NCBI GenBank assembly: GCA_004557565.1
Contig: SFGS01000023.1
Span: forward strand, 1-31,834
Direction of reading: 5' to 3'
Length of the DNA stretch: 31,834 nt
Source of the DNA: Bacteroidales bacterium
GTDB taxonomy: Bacteria > Bacteroidota > Bacteroidia > Bacteroidales > Muribaculaceae
Of the stretch, positions 1-7,735 are shown one piece after another. The position numbers and the translations under genes were made by a program. Numbering within the stretch: position 1 is the first letter of the stretch; each line of letters begins with the position of its first letter. Under the pieces are notes generated by a model. That model was given only the letters and a program-made list of their open reading frames with translations. It did not search any database and was not told the DNA's origin.

Positions 1-74
1 GAAACACCTATCCTATTGCTCTTCAAAATGTTAAATAAATATTAAATTACCAAAATCCCTTGGTTTACAACATA

Positions 75-96
75 GAAGAACCGTCCCTTTGGTTTG
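75..96 (-). repeat. GGGACGGTTC-core repeat, copy 1
   Basis: On the minus strand this reads CAAACCAAAGGGACGGTTCT and continues two bases. The core CAAAGGGACGGTTC recurs at 10584-10610, 17403-17435 (with one change) and 19222-19247. In this copy the flanking stem is poor, so it does not look like a working terminator by itself. Confidence 0.55.
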
Positions 97-138
97 TTTA
101 TCAACTGAACCTAATGTGCCATAGTATATTGCAAAAAC

Positions 139-174
139 AATCAGGGCTGCGGATTAATTTCCACAGCCCTGATT
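139..174 (-). terminator. Rho-independent terminator after rnr
   Basis: AATCAGGGCTG (139-149) pairs perfectly with CAGCCCTGATT (164-174), a stem of 11 bp. On the minus strand the stem is followed by TGTTTTTGC, an adequate U-tract, and it starts about 20 nt after the rnr stop. On the plus strand TTTTATAT follows, so it could act in both directions. Confidence 0.8.
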
Positions 175-193
175 TTATATGATTTTATCGGGA

Positions 194-2563
194 TTATTTG
201 CGGCGCTTGGTGGCGGAGCGTTTTGCGCCTGAGCGTTTGCTGCGCTCGGCTGCGCCACGGCGTGCCGAATTGCCACGCTTGCCACGTTGCTGACGGCGTG
301 AAGCCTTGCCGCCTTCGTAGTCGCTGCGCTGACGATCCTTCTTGCTCTCAGCCATTTGCTGCAATCGCGATTGCTGGGTGATAGGAGCCTTGTCGATGCG
401 GTGTGTGCCGGCAGGATTGCGCTCATCTACCAACACGAAGTCGAGTTGCTTCTTGATTAAGTCGGCGCGAGCCACCTGAATGGTGATATTGTCGCCCAAC
501 TGGTATTTGTGGCGACGGCGGCGGCCAATCAAGCAATAGTTCTTCTCGTCAAATTCGTAGAAGTCATCGTCGAGGTCACGCACAGGAATCATACCCTCGC
601 AGTGGGTTTCGTTCAATTCCACATACAAGCCCCATTCCGTAACGCCCGAAATGTGTCCGTCGAACACCTCGCCCAGACGGTCGCCCATAAATTCCACAGC
701 CTTATACTTGATGCTGGCGCGCTCGGCATCGGCAGCGAGTTGCTCTTGTGCGCTCACATGGTGACATTCGTCCTCCAGAGCAGGCAGACTCACGCTGCGT
801 CCACCAGCCGCATAGCGATCGAGCAGACGGTGCACCATCATATCGGGATAGCGGCGGATAGGCGATGTGAAGTGAGTATAGTAGTCGAAAGCCAAACCGT
901 AGTGCCCCACATTGGTGGCAGAGTAGGTGGCCTTCGCCATTGAGCGAATTGCAAGGATAGAGAGCATTTCCTCCTCAGGCTTGCCCTTCACCTGCTCCAA
1001 CAGCGCATTGATGCTGCGGTTCACCTCCTTCACCGAGCCTTGCGTCTTCACCTTGTAGCCAAAGCGCGACGCGATGTCGGCAAAGTTGGAAAGTTTATCT
1101 GAATTTGGCACATCGTGAATACGGTAAACGAAAGCCTTAGCCTTGCCCTTCTTCACCTTGCCGATATGCTCAGCCACCTTCTCGTTAGCCAAAAGCATAA
1201 ATTCCTCGATGAGTTTGTTGGCCTCCTTCGACACATGCACATGCACAGCCAGAGGCTTGCCATTCTCGTCAATCTCAAATTTCAGTTCCTCGCGGTTAAA
1301 CGCCACTGCACCATTGGCAAAACGCTTGGTGCGGAGTTTCTGCGCAAGGTCGTTGAGCGTGAGAATTTCGTTGCACATATCGCCCTTACCAGTCTCAATC
1401 ACCTGTTGCGCATCTTCGTAGGCGAAACGGCGGTCGCTCTTAATCACGGTGTGGCAAATCTCGTATTTGATGACTTTTGCCTCGCTGTCGAGTTCAAAAA
1501 TCACGGAGTGAGCCAGTTTTTCCTCATCGGGGCGGAGCGAACAAATATAGTTGCAGAGGCGTTCGGGAAGCATAGGCACGGTGCGGTCAACCAAATACAC
1601 CGACGTGGCACGGCTTTCAGCCTCCTTCTCAATCACGCTGCCAGGGGTCACATAGTGGGTAACGTCGGCGATATGCACACCCACTTCCCAGTTGCCGTTG
1701 TCGAGTTTGCGGATAGAGAGCGCATCGTCGAAGTCCTTCGCATCGGCTGGGTCGATGGTGAAGGTGGTCACATCGCGCATGTCGCGACGGCGTGCGATTT
1801 CCTCCTCGCTAATCACATCGCTGATTTTGTTGGCAGCCTTTTCCACATTCTGCGGATATTTGTAAGGCAAACCAAACTCAGCCATGATGGCATTGATTTC
1901 GGCATTGTTGCTGCCAGCCTCGCCCAGCACATCAATCACCTCGCCCACAGGGCTGTTGGCGTCTTCAGGCCATTCGATGATTTTCACCACCACCTTATCG
2001 CCAGTCTTTCCGCCCATAGTTTTTTCGGCAGGAATGAAGATGTCGGTGGCAAGGAACTTGCTGTCGGTGACAAGCATAGAGAAGTATTTCTTCACTTGCA
2101 GCGTGCCGGTAAACACCTGCTCTTTGCGTTCGAGAATCTTAATCACCTCGGCTTCAGGCTCCACGCCTTCGCGTGCCGCACTGATATGCACCAACACACG
2201 GTCGCCATTGAGGGCGTGCATTGAGTTACGCTCTGCCACGAAGATAGGGCTGCCATCGTCGTTGGCGGTATCAACACTGTTTTTGCCATTGCTGCGGCGA
2301 ATGAAAATGCCCTCTTCCACAGCTGAGCGCATCACAGCCTTAAAGCGGCCAGGAGTCACTTCGGCGAGGAAGCCGTCGATGGCGAGTTGCTCCAGCAGTT
2401 CCACCACCATAGCGCGCAAGCGTGGGGTGTTGGCATCCACTTTCTCCGACACCTGCTTGTAGTTGTAAGGCACATTCTCTTCCGTGTTGAAAAAGTTAAT
2501 CACCTTATCATGGAGCTCGCGACGCTCCATCTTGTAGGATTTCAATTTATCTTTTTTAGCCAT
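194..2563 (-). CDS. rnr: Ribonuclease R (RNB-family 3'-5' exoribonuclease)
   Basis: This encodes a 789-residue processive, hydrolytic 3'-5' exoribonuclease that degrades structured RNA. An N-terminal helix-turn-helix-like region (about 10-80) and cold-shock/OB domains precede the RNB catalytic domain. The metal-binding motif DPADAKDFDD is at 271-280, with the expected Asp residues D271, D277, D279 and D280. The RNB signature HFTSPIRRYPDMMVHRLL lies around 564-581, and an S1 domain spans about 630-712. The last 50 residues form a very basic Lys/Arg/Ser tail, as in many RNase R proteins, where it helps bind structured RNA. The ATG at 2561-2563 gives a normal family length. It lies downstream of the NagB-like/PIG-L gene on the same strand, separated by a low-complexity word array, and ends at a clear terminator. 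Family assignment is secure. Confidence 0.96.
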   Translation of the reverse strand: MAKKDKLKSYKMERRELHDKVINFFNTEENVPYNYKQVSEKVDANTPRLRAMVVELLEQLAIDGFLAEVTPGRFKAVMRSAVEEGIFIRRSNGKNSVDTANDDGSPIFVAERNSMHALNGDRVLVHISAAREGVEPEAEVIKILERKEQVFTGTLQVKKYFSMLVTDSKFLATDIFIPAEKTMGGKTGDKVVVKIIEWPEDANSPVGEVIDVLGEAGSNNAEINAIMAEFGLPYKYPQNVEKAANKISDVISEEEIARRRDMRDVTTFTIDPADAKDFDDALSIRKLDNGNWEVGVHIADVTHYVTPGSVIEKEAESRATSVYLVDRTVPMLPERLCNYICSLRPDEEKLAHSVIFELDSEAKVIKYEICHTVIKSDRRFAYEDAQQVIETGKGDMCNEILTLNDLAQKLRTKRFANGAVAFNREELKFEIDENGKPLAVHVHVSKEANKLIEEFMLLANEKVAEHIGKVKKGKAKAFVYRIHDVPNSDKLSNFADIASRFGYKVKTQGSVKEVNRSINALLEQVKGKPEEEMLSILAIRSMAKATYSATNVGHYGLAFDYYTHFTSPIRRYPDMMVHRLLDRYAAGGRSVSLPALEDECHHVSAQEQLAADAERASIKYKAVEFMGDRLGEVFDGHISGVTEWGLYVELNETHCEGMIPVRDLDDDFYEFDEKNYCLIGRRRRHKYQLGDNITIQVARADLIKKQLDFVLVDERNPAGTHRIDKAPITQQSRLQQMAESKKDRQRSDYEGGKASRRQQRGKRGNSARRGAAERSKRSGAKRSATKRRK

Positions 2564-2580
2564 AATCGTAATTTAATTTT

Positions 2581-2730
2581 CAGAAGTTAAGGGGTTGAAG
2601 AAGTTAAAGAAGTTGAAGAAGTTAAAGAAGTTAAGACATCACCATCGCCTTTCTCAAAATCTCAAAATCTCAAAATCTCGTTGATCCGTAGTCTTGTTGA
2701 CTTGTTGACTCGTTTACTCGTTGACTGCGA
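2581..2730 (-). repeat. Composite word array A
   Basis: Read on the minus strand, this spacer begins with GTCAAC words (GTCAACGAG, GTCAACAAG), continues with three copies of GAGATTTT, passes through AGGCGATGGTG and GTCTTAACTTCTT, and ends in repeated TTAACTTCTT/TCAACTTCTT words. The same module order occurs at 26551-26785 and 29222-29378. It lies between two co-directional genes and codes for nothing I can support. Confidence 0.75.
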
Positions 2731-2750
2731 GCGCCAGCGAGCCTGCGCCC

Positions 2751-4736
2751 CTAATCCTCAATGTGGTAGCGCACGAAGGCTTCCATTGCCTCGTAACTTG
2801 CCAAGCCGAGGCGTGAGTAGAGGTCGGCAAGGGCGGTATTGCGGTCGATGCTGGTTTGCCAAGCGAGTTGTCCGTTTTCGGGGTCGCGGAATGGTGCATC
2901 GTGCACTTGCGACTGATGCTTGAGAATAGCCTGACGCTTCACGCCAAATTCCTCTGGACTCATCGGCACTGTCATCTCAATGTTGTCAATTTCCCATTGT
3001 CCCCATTGTCCGCGATACATCCACAGGCGGCAATCCTTCATCCAAGGCTCGTTTTTGAGTTGCATCACCGCCAGTATCAGCGCTTCGGAAGCACGCTCGT
3101 TCACGCCATTGGGGTCGTAGTCGTCGGCAAAGAAAATCTGATGGGGCTTCAACTCTTGCAAGAGTTCCTTGATAGGAGTAACATCTGCCTCGGTCACCTT
3201 GCCATTGCCCAATGGCGAACGGGAGTAGAATGGCAGGTTCAACTCGTGGAATTTGTCGGGGTTCACACCCAAGAAGCGGCAACTGGTCACGCACTCACAT
3301 TCCAAAATCGCGCCTTTCGCATAGCGGATTTCGGGAGTGTCGGCATCGCCCGGCTTCTTTGAGCGCAGCGTTTCGGTAATATTGTTCACCACCTCATCGC
3401 GCTTGGTTGAGCCGTAGTCGAAATGGTTAGCCAAGCGGTTGGTGAGCATGATGGTGCGCTCCAAATCCTCGTCGTTCACCATCATATCGCCATTTGTCTG
3501 GAACACCACATGCACATCGTGCCCCTGCTGCACCAGTCGGCGAAGCGTGCCGCCCATCGACACCACCACATCGTCGGGGTGTGGGCTGAAGCAAACCACT
3601 CGCTTGGGATAAGGTGTGGCACGCTCTGGGCGTGAGGCATCGTCGGCATTGGGCTTGCCGCCGGGCCAGCCGGTGATGGTGTGCTGAAGCACATTGAAGA
3701 TGCGGATATTCACATCGTAGCCTGAACCAAACACGGTCACGAGTTCGCTCAAGCCGTTGTCGTTATAGTCTTTGTTGGTGAGTTTCAAAATGGGCTTGCC
3801 TGTCTGCTGACTGAGCCATACGATGGCGCGGCGCACCAGTACGTCGGTCCATTCGCAAGAGGTCACCTTCCATGGGAAACTGATGCGAGTGAGAAGCGAC
3901 GCTGCATCGAGGTCGACGAGCAACTTCACATCGTGGTGCATTTGCAGAAACGAGGCTGGCGTGTTGTCGCCGATGCGTCCCTCAATCGTGTTGTAAACGG
4001 CTTCGGCACTTGCCTCACCCCACGCCACGCAAATCACCTTGCGTGCGGCAAGCAGATTCGACATACCGAGCGTCACTGCCGTGTCGGGAGCCACCTCGCA
4101 CTGGTAACTGTCGGCGATGCGCTGACGGGTATCGTTGCTCAACAGCACCAATCGGCACGATGATGTGGATTGCGAGCCTGGCTCATTGAATGCCAAGCCG
4201 CCGTTTTTGGTCAGCTGGCACACCAGCAAGTCGATGCCGCCAAACGAGTCGATGAGTGTTTCGTACTGCTTGCAGTAGCGGTGCACATTCTCCTTTGTGG
4301 CACCCTCATCGATAGTATATACATTTGAAGGATCGATATCAATCTTATTGAACAGGCGTTCCTGCAAGCGGCGGAAATTGTTTTGCGATTCGGTGGCCTG
4401 CTGACCGAAGCCCAATTCGCTGATGTTGAACGCCACCACCTTTGCGAAACTCACTTTGTCGGCAAAATAGAGACGCACCAGCTCGTCGTACACTTCGAGC
4501 ACGCCTTTGCCTGCCCCGAAGCCAATCACGCATCGTCCGCGTTCTTCCACGCACCGCTCAATAGCCTCAGCGATGTCGAGTGCCGCATCGGCAGCACCTT
4601 CGTTGGGGGTTTCCACGATTTTGGTATATACCTTTTCAAATCGTGTGAGCGAAGCCAAATCCACTTCACTCTCAGGGCAATAATAGCGTTTCGACAATTG
4701 TCCCAGCTTTAATTTTGAGTTGATATCGGTTCTCAT
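2751..4736 (-). CDS. NagB-like/PIG-L (LmbE-like) two-domain protein
   Basis: A 661-residue protein using the ATG at 4736; a start 15 codons upstream lies in the untranslated leader close to the promoter and gives an unusual N-terminus. Residues about 30-280 resemble glucosamine-6-phosphate deaminase and residues about 375-580 a PIG-L/LmbE deacetylase. The deaminase half has lost the catalytic set: NMDEY is FNISE (103-107), the PDGHIAFNEPGS region reads KNGGLAFNEPGS, and the phosphate loop TGSSP is GAGKG (about 74-78). The PIG-L half keeps PHPDD (385-389), but the distal metal-ligand region reads DPNGVNE (541-547), where I recall DPHGTHR in Bacteroides relatives. Similar long proteins are annotated as glucosamine-6-phosphate deaminase in Bacteroides; deaminase activity looks unlikely here. 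A true nagB lies at 26915. The reading frame is intact, so this is not a decayed gene. Confidence 0.85.
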   Translation of the reverse strand: MRTDINSKLKLGQLSKRYYCPESEVDLASLTRFEKVYTKIVETPNEGAADAALDIAEAIERCVEERGRCVIGFGAGKGVLEVYDELVRLYFADKVSFAKVVAFNISELGFGQQATESQNNFRRLQERLFNKIDIDPSNVYTIDEGATKENVHRYCKQYETLIDSFGGIDLLVCQLTKNGGLAFNEPGSQSTSSCRLVLLSNDTRQRIADSYQCEVAPDTAVTLGMSNLLAARKVICVAWGEASAEAVYNTIEGRIGDNTPASFLQMHHDVKLLVDLDAASLLTRISFPWKVTSCEWTDVLVRRAIVWLSQQTGKPILKLTNKDYNDNGLSELVTVFGSGYDVNIRIFNVLQHTITGWPGGKPNADDASRPERATPYPKRVVCFSPHPDDVVVSMGGTLRRLVQQGHDVHVVFQTNGDMMVNDEDLERTIMLTNRLANHFDYGSTKRDEVVNNITETLRSKKPGDADTPEIRYAKGAILECECVTSCRFLGVNPDKFHELNLPFYSRSPLGNGKVTEADVTPIKELLQELKPHQIFFADDYDPNGVNERASEALILAVMQLKNEPWMKDCRLWMYRGQWGQWEIDNIEMTVPMSPEEFGVKRQAILKHQSQVHDAPFRDPENGQLAWQTSIDRNTALADLYSRLGLASYEAMEAFVRYHIED

Positions 4737-4806
4737 AAAATAGTGTTGTTGAATGATTGCCACCGTTATCAAGAGCGGCAAAACTTGTATTGCGTTATGA
4801 ACTTTA

Positions 4807-4814
4807 CAAAGATA
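4807..4814 (-). promoter_or_regulatory. Bacteroidota -7 box for the NagB-like/PIG-L gene
   Basis: TATCTTTG on the minus strand matches TAnnTTTG, about 70 nt upstream of the ATG. No good -33 TTTG is seen at the usual distance. The box supports the shorter start at 4736 because the transcript would carry a leader of roughly 65 nt. Confidence 0.55.
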
Positions 4815-4912
4815 AATAAAAATTATTTATTCGGCGAAAATCAGTCCACTTTATTGCACCGAAACCCACCGTTTTTCACCGATTTTCCCTGTTCAATAGA
4901 AAATTACTGGGT

Positions 4913-5232
4913 GGAATCAAAACAAAAACATAAAAAACAGCCTTTAGCCGATGCCAGTGCTTCGCACCTGTCGAGGTCGGTGGCATCGACAAAAGGACAA
5001 AAACCGCTCGTCTTCGGCGAAAAACCAAACCCGGTAGGGACGTGATACTTCACGTCCGCCCATAATCGTGATACTATATTGAATATCAATCATTTGACGC
5101 GGACGCGAAGTATCGCGTCCCTACCATGCAAAATCGTTTTTGGGAGATTTGATGCAACCTCCTTTCAAGAATTCATTTTATCGTCAGGGGTTTTTCGCCG
5201 TGAAACGGCGAGTGGTTTTTGTTTTTGATTCC
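4913..5232. repeat. Double-hairpin intergenic element, copy 1
   Basis: It is bounded by GGAATCAAAACAAAAACAT (from 4913) and the inverted TTTTTGTTTTTGATTCC (to 5232). The centre holds two arms, 5033-5059 and 5099-5125, which pair with each other over 27 nt with two differences. Each arm also folds by itself: GGACGTGA-TACT-TCACGTCC on the left and GGACGCGA-AGTA-TCGCGTCC on the right. Outer homology with the copy at the window end continues to about 5271 (ATTTTCCACTG against CAGTGGAAAAT). It carries no transposase, so it is MITE-like or REP-like. Confidence 0.85.
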
Positions 5233-5302
5233 ATTCACGACACGGCAACGATGTATAATCATTTTCCACTGATACGTTTTTCCGGTGGGTGCTAACAAAA
5301 CG

Positions 5303-5338
5303 GCACCCCAAAGACATCGATTGATGCTTTTGGGGTGC
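5303..5338 (-). terminator. Terminator of the gltX-barrel-waaA operon
   Basis: GCACCCCAAA (5303-5312) pairs with TTTGGGGTGC (5329-5338), and the inner CATC/GATG lengthens the stem. On the minus strand it is followed by CGTTTTGTTAG. It lies about 30 nt after the waaA stop. Confidence 0.8.
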
Positions 5339-5369
5339 TGTGATGAGGTGATATGAGTGTGGTCACAAA

Positions 5370-6611
5370 CTATTGACAGCGTTTGGGAAACAACTCGCGG
5401 TAGATGCGCGAGGTGGCCCCGATGTGGGTGGAGATATAGTTGCCAGCAATGTTGCCACTGTTTTCGAGCGCGGCTGGATTGTTGAGCATCTTGTCCATCA
5501 GGTCGGCAAACTCTTGCGCATTGTTGATGCAATGGCCACCACCGAAGGCTATGAGGTCGTGCGCCTCGGCAAACTTGCCAAACTTCGGACCAAACACCAC
5601 CGGTATGCCATACACGGCTGCTTCGTTGATGTTGTGAATGCCTGCGCCAAATCCACCGCCGATATATGCCATCTGGCCATAGCGGTAGAGCGATGAAAGA
5701 ATGCCGAAGCAGTCAATCACCAAGCAGTCGAGTTCGGCGGCATTCTCTGCGCTTGTGGCACTGTAAAGTCCTGCCTTGCGGCGGGTTTTGCCAACAATGG
5801 CACTGAGGCGTGCGGCATCGAACTCGTGTGGAGCCACTATCAACTTCATATTGGGGTGCTCGTTGAAATACGGCATCACAATATCCTCGTCGGGCTGCCA
5901 CGAACTGCCCATCACCAAAGTGAAGGAACTGTTAGCCACAAACGATTCAATCACAGGAAATTCCTTGGCTGCGCCTCGCACATCTGCCACGCGGTCGAAG
6001 CGAGTGTCGCCAGCCACTTCCACATTGTCGATGTTGATGGTCTTGAGCAGTTGGCGCGATTCCTCGTTTTGCACATAAATGCGTGTGAAGCAACGGAGCA
6101 TGTCGCGGAACATGCCGCCCCACGGACGGAAGAAGATTTGCCCCTCACGGAAAATGGACGAAATGATGTAGGTGGGGATGGCTCTGCGCTTCAGTTCGCT
6201 CAGGTAGTTGCCCCAGAACTCATATTTCACGAAAATCGCCATCGAGGGATTCACCAAGTCGATAAACTTCCTCACTTCCGATGGCACATCGAATGGGAGG
6301 TAGCACACCACGTCCACCTTGTCGTAATTCTTGCGCACTTCGTAGCCACTGGGCGAAAAGAAACTCAGCACGATGTGTGCGTCGGGGTTTTCGCTCTTGA
6401 TGCGCTCAATCAGCGGACGGCCCTGCTCAAATTCGCCAAGCGATGAAGCGTGAATCCAAATATTCTTGTTTTCGGGATTAAGCGTGGCGCGCAGCAAGTC
6501 GAAAGTGCGTTTTTGCCCGTCAATCATCAAGCGTGCCTTATGGTTGCGCAATGCAGCCAAACGCACACCCAGCCTATACGCTTTAATTCCTAAATTATAT
6601 ATTGCTCTCAT
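5370..6611 (-). CDS. waaA: 3-deoxy-D-manno-octulosonic acid (Kdo) transferase
   Basis: A 413-residue inner-membrane glycosyltransferase that adds Kdo from CMP-Kdo to the lipid A precursor in lipopolysaccharide synthesis. The N-terminal glycosyltransferase domain carries IHASSLGEFEQGRPLIE (about 53-69), where E60 is the expected catalytic base. The C-terminal half has the GT-B type region YIGGGFGAGIHNINEAAVYG (about 316-335) and PVVFGPKFGKFAEA. The first ~25 residues are typical of the membrane-associating N-terminus of the family. The ATG is only 8 nt after the stop of the barrel-protein gene, so it is probably the last gene of a gltX-barrel-waaA operon. Length and motifs fit well. The symbol kdtA is equivalent. 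Confidence 0.95.
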   Translation of the reverse strand: MRAIYNLGIKAYRLGVRLAALRNHKARLMIDGQKRTFDLLRATLNPENKNIWIHASSLGEFEQGRPLIERIKSENPDAHIVLSFFSPSGYEVRKNYDKVDVVCYLPFDVPSEVRKFIDLVNPSMAIFVKYEFWGNYLSELKRRAIPTYIISSIFREGQIFFRPWGGMFRDMLRCFTRIYVQNEESRQLLKTINIDNVEVAGDTRFDRVADVRGAAKEFPVIESFVANSSFTLVMGSSWQPDEDIVMPYFNEHPNMKLIVAPHEFDAARLSAIVGKTRRKAGLYSATSAENAAELDCLVIDCFGILSSLYRYGQMAYIGGGFGAGIHNINEAAVYGIPVVFGPKFGKFAEAHDLIAFGGGHCINNAQEFADLMDKMLNNPAALENSGNIAGNYISTHIGATSRIYRELFPKRCQ

Positions 6612-6619
6612 TACTCTCT

Positions 6620-7717
6620 CTAAAAATTGCTTTGCAGCATTCTGCCGCCACGCAAGTATTTCTTGCTACGACGATGCTTCCAAAGGTCTTGGTCTATGTA
6701 AAAGCGGCAACTCACCTGTTGCCAAAATCCTGTTATCTTATCTGTGGCATGGAAGATGAGCGACGCATTGAGGTCGACGAAGCGCGTCTGCACGATATGG
6801 GCACGCAGGTCGGTGCGGCTGTAGAATTTGGAGCAATAGTAGGAGTCGCCCAAATTGAGTTCGCTGCCATACTTGTTCCAAAGTGGGAAAAGATTGCCAC
6901 CGGCATACACATTCTGCTCTGCCTCAAGCCATTTCCAACGACCTTGCACATTGCCGATGAAGCCGCAAGGTGCTTTCCAGCCGTTCTCTTCCGAACGGTC
7001 GCGCTCAAGGTTGATGATGGCACCAGCCTTCACTTTCAGCGATGCCTTTGGCGCAATTTTCCAATCGAAGCCCACCATAGGGTTGACAGTAACATCATCG
7101 TTCACGCCTTCGCCCTCTGGTGCCAGTTTTGATTTTGCCAGATGATTGTATTGCACATGGCCTCCAAACCACACATTGCCCACATACGCCTTTCCGCTGA
7201 TGAGCACATTGAATGCCTCGCGACGGAAGTCGGCTTGCTGCTGTCGCCAGTCTAAGAACAGTTGCGCATAGCCACGTTCGGGGTGCTTCTGATACTGGGC
7301 AAGCACACCGCGAATGTTGGGCTGGCGGTAAGCCAGCGAGTCGCTCCACAGGTAGCGTGGGGCGTGCTCCACCATTTCGGTGCGTGGAATCATACCCACA
7401 TTCACGCTCCAGCCCTTATGGCGGTACTGGTAGTAGAGCGTGGGCGACACCTTGGCATCGGCAGCGTCGGAGTTGAGCGGTTGTAGCCAGCTCACACCGC
7501 CTTTGAGCGTGTGGCCGTTTCGCTGATTGCCCAACTGTATGCCGATTTCGGGTGCCAAGCGGGTGAAGAGGAAAGTTTGGTCGGGGCGAAGTTCGTCGCC
7601 ACCCTCACGGTTGGCAAAGTGTGAATCAAAATCCACACTCCACACCACTTCCTGGGCATTGCCATAAGCCACGCCCATAAGCCACATCGCCATCACGACC
7701 AACCACTTTTTAGCCAT
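6620..7717 (-). CDS. Predicted outer-membrane beta-barrel protein
   Basis: A 365-residue protein with no function I recognise. The N-terminus is a clear signal peptide (Lys-Lys followed by a hydrophobic stretch, with a likely cleavage after about residue 21, GNA-QE). The mature part is rich in alternating polar and aromatic residues and in Gly/Asn/Trp turns, for example YQYRHKGWSVNVGMIPR and VWFGGHVQYNHLAKSK, as in outer-membrane barrels. The last ~20 residues are basic and do not look like a strand. It starts 18 nt after the gltX stop and ends 8 nt before waaA, so it is probably co-transcribed with them. Proximity to waaA suggests an envelope role, but that is inference. A porin-like or DUF-type barrel is the best description. 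Confidence 0.75.
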   Translation of the reverse strand: MAKKWLVVMAMWLMGVAYGNAQEVVWSVDFDSHFANREGGDELRPDQTFLFTRLAPEIGIQLGNQRNGHTLKGGVSWLQPLNSDAADAKVSPTLYYQYRHKGWSVNVGMIPRTEMVEHAPRYLWSDSLAYRQPNIRGVLAQYQKHPERGYAQLFLDWRQQQADFRREAFNVLISGKAYVGNVWFGGHVQYNHLAKSKLAPEGEGVNDDVTVNPMVGFDWKIAPKASLKVKAGAIINLERDRSEENGWKAPCGFIGNVQGRWKWLEAEQNVYAGGNLFPLWNKYGSELNLGDSYYCSKFYSRTDLRAHIVQTRFVDLNASLIFHATDKITGFWQQVSCRFYIDQDLWKHRRSKKYLRGGRMLQSNF

Positions 7718-7735
7718 GTCTGTGCCTACTGTATA

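Larger units (their letters stand above)
1..193. other. Intergenic region downstream of rnr
   Basis: No gene is visible. It holds a minus-strand copy of the GGGACGGTTC-core motif (75-96) and a terminator hairpin (139-174) directly after the rnr stop codon. The rest is AT-rich sequence without recognisable structure. Confidence 0.6.

Noticed and set aside
1115..2224. Long plus-strand frame opposite rnr
   Set aside because: It is the antisense shadow of a securely identified gene, with His/Leu/Val-rich composition typical of reversed coding sequence and no start context.
2751..4736. NagB-like/PIG-L gene as a pseudogene
   Set aside because: The frame is complete, normal in length for the family and has its own promoter; loss of catalytic residues appears to be a property of the protein rather than decay.
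4743..5045. Short plus-strand frame over the double-hairpin element
   Set aside because: It runs through promoter and repeat sequence and has no conserved features; the matching frame in copy 2 is not kept.
5033..5125. Palindromic arms as parS sites
   Set aside because: The arms GGACGTGATACTTCACGTCC do not match the TGTTTCACGTGAAACA parS consensus, and their presence in a dispersed repeat argues against it.
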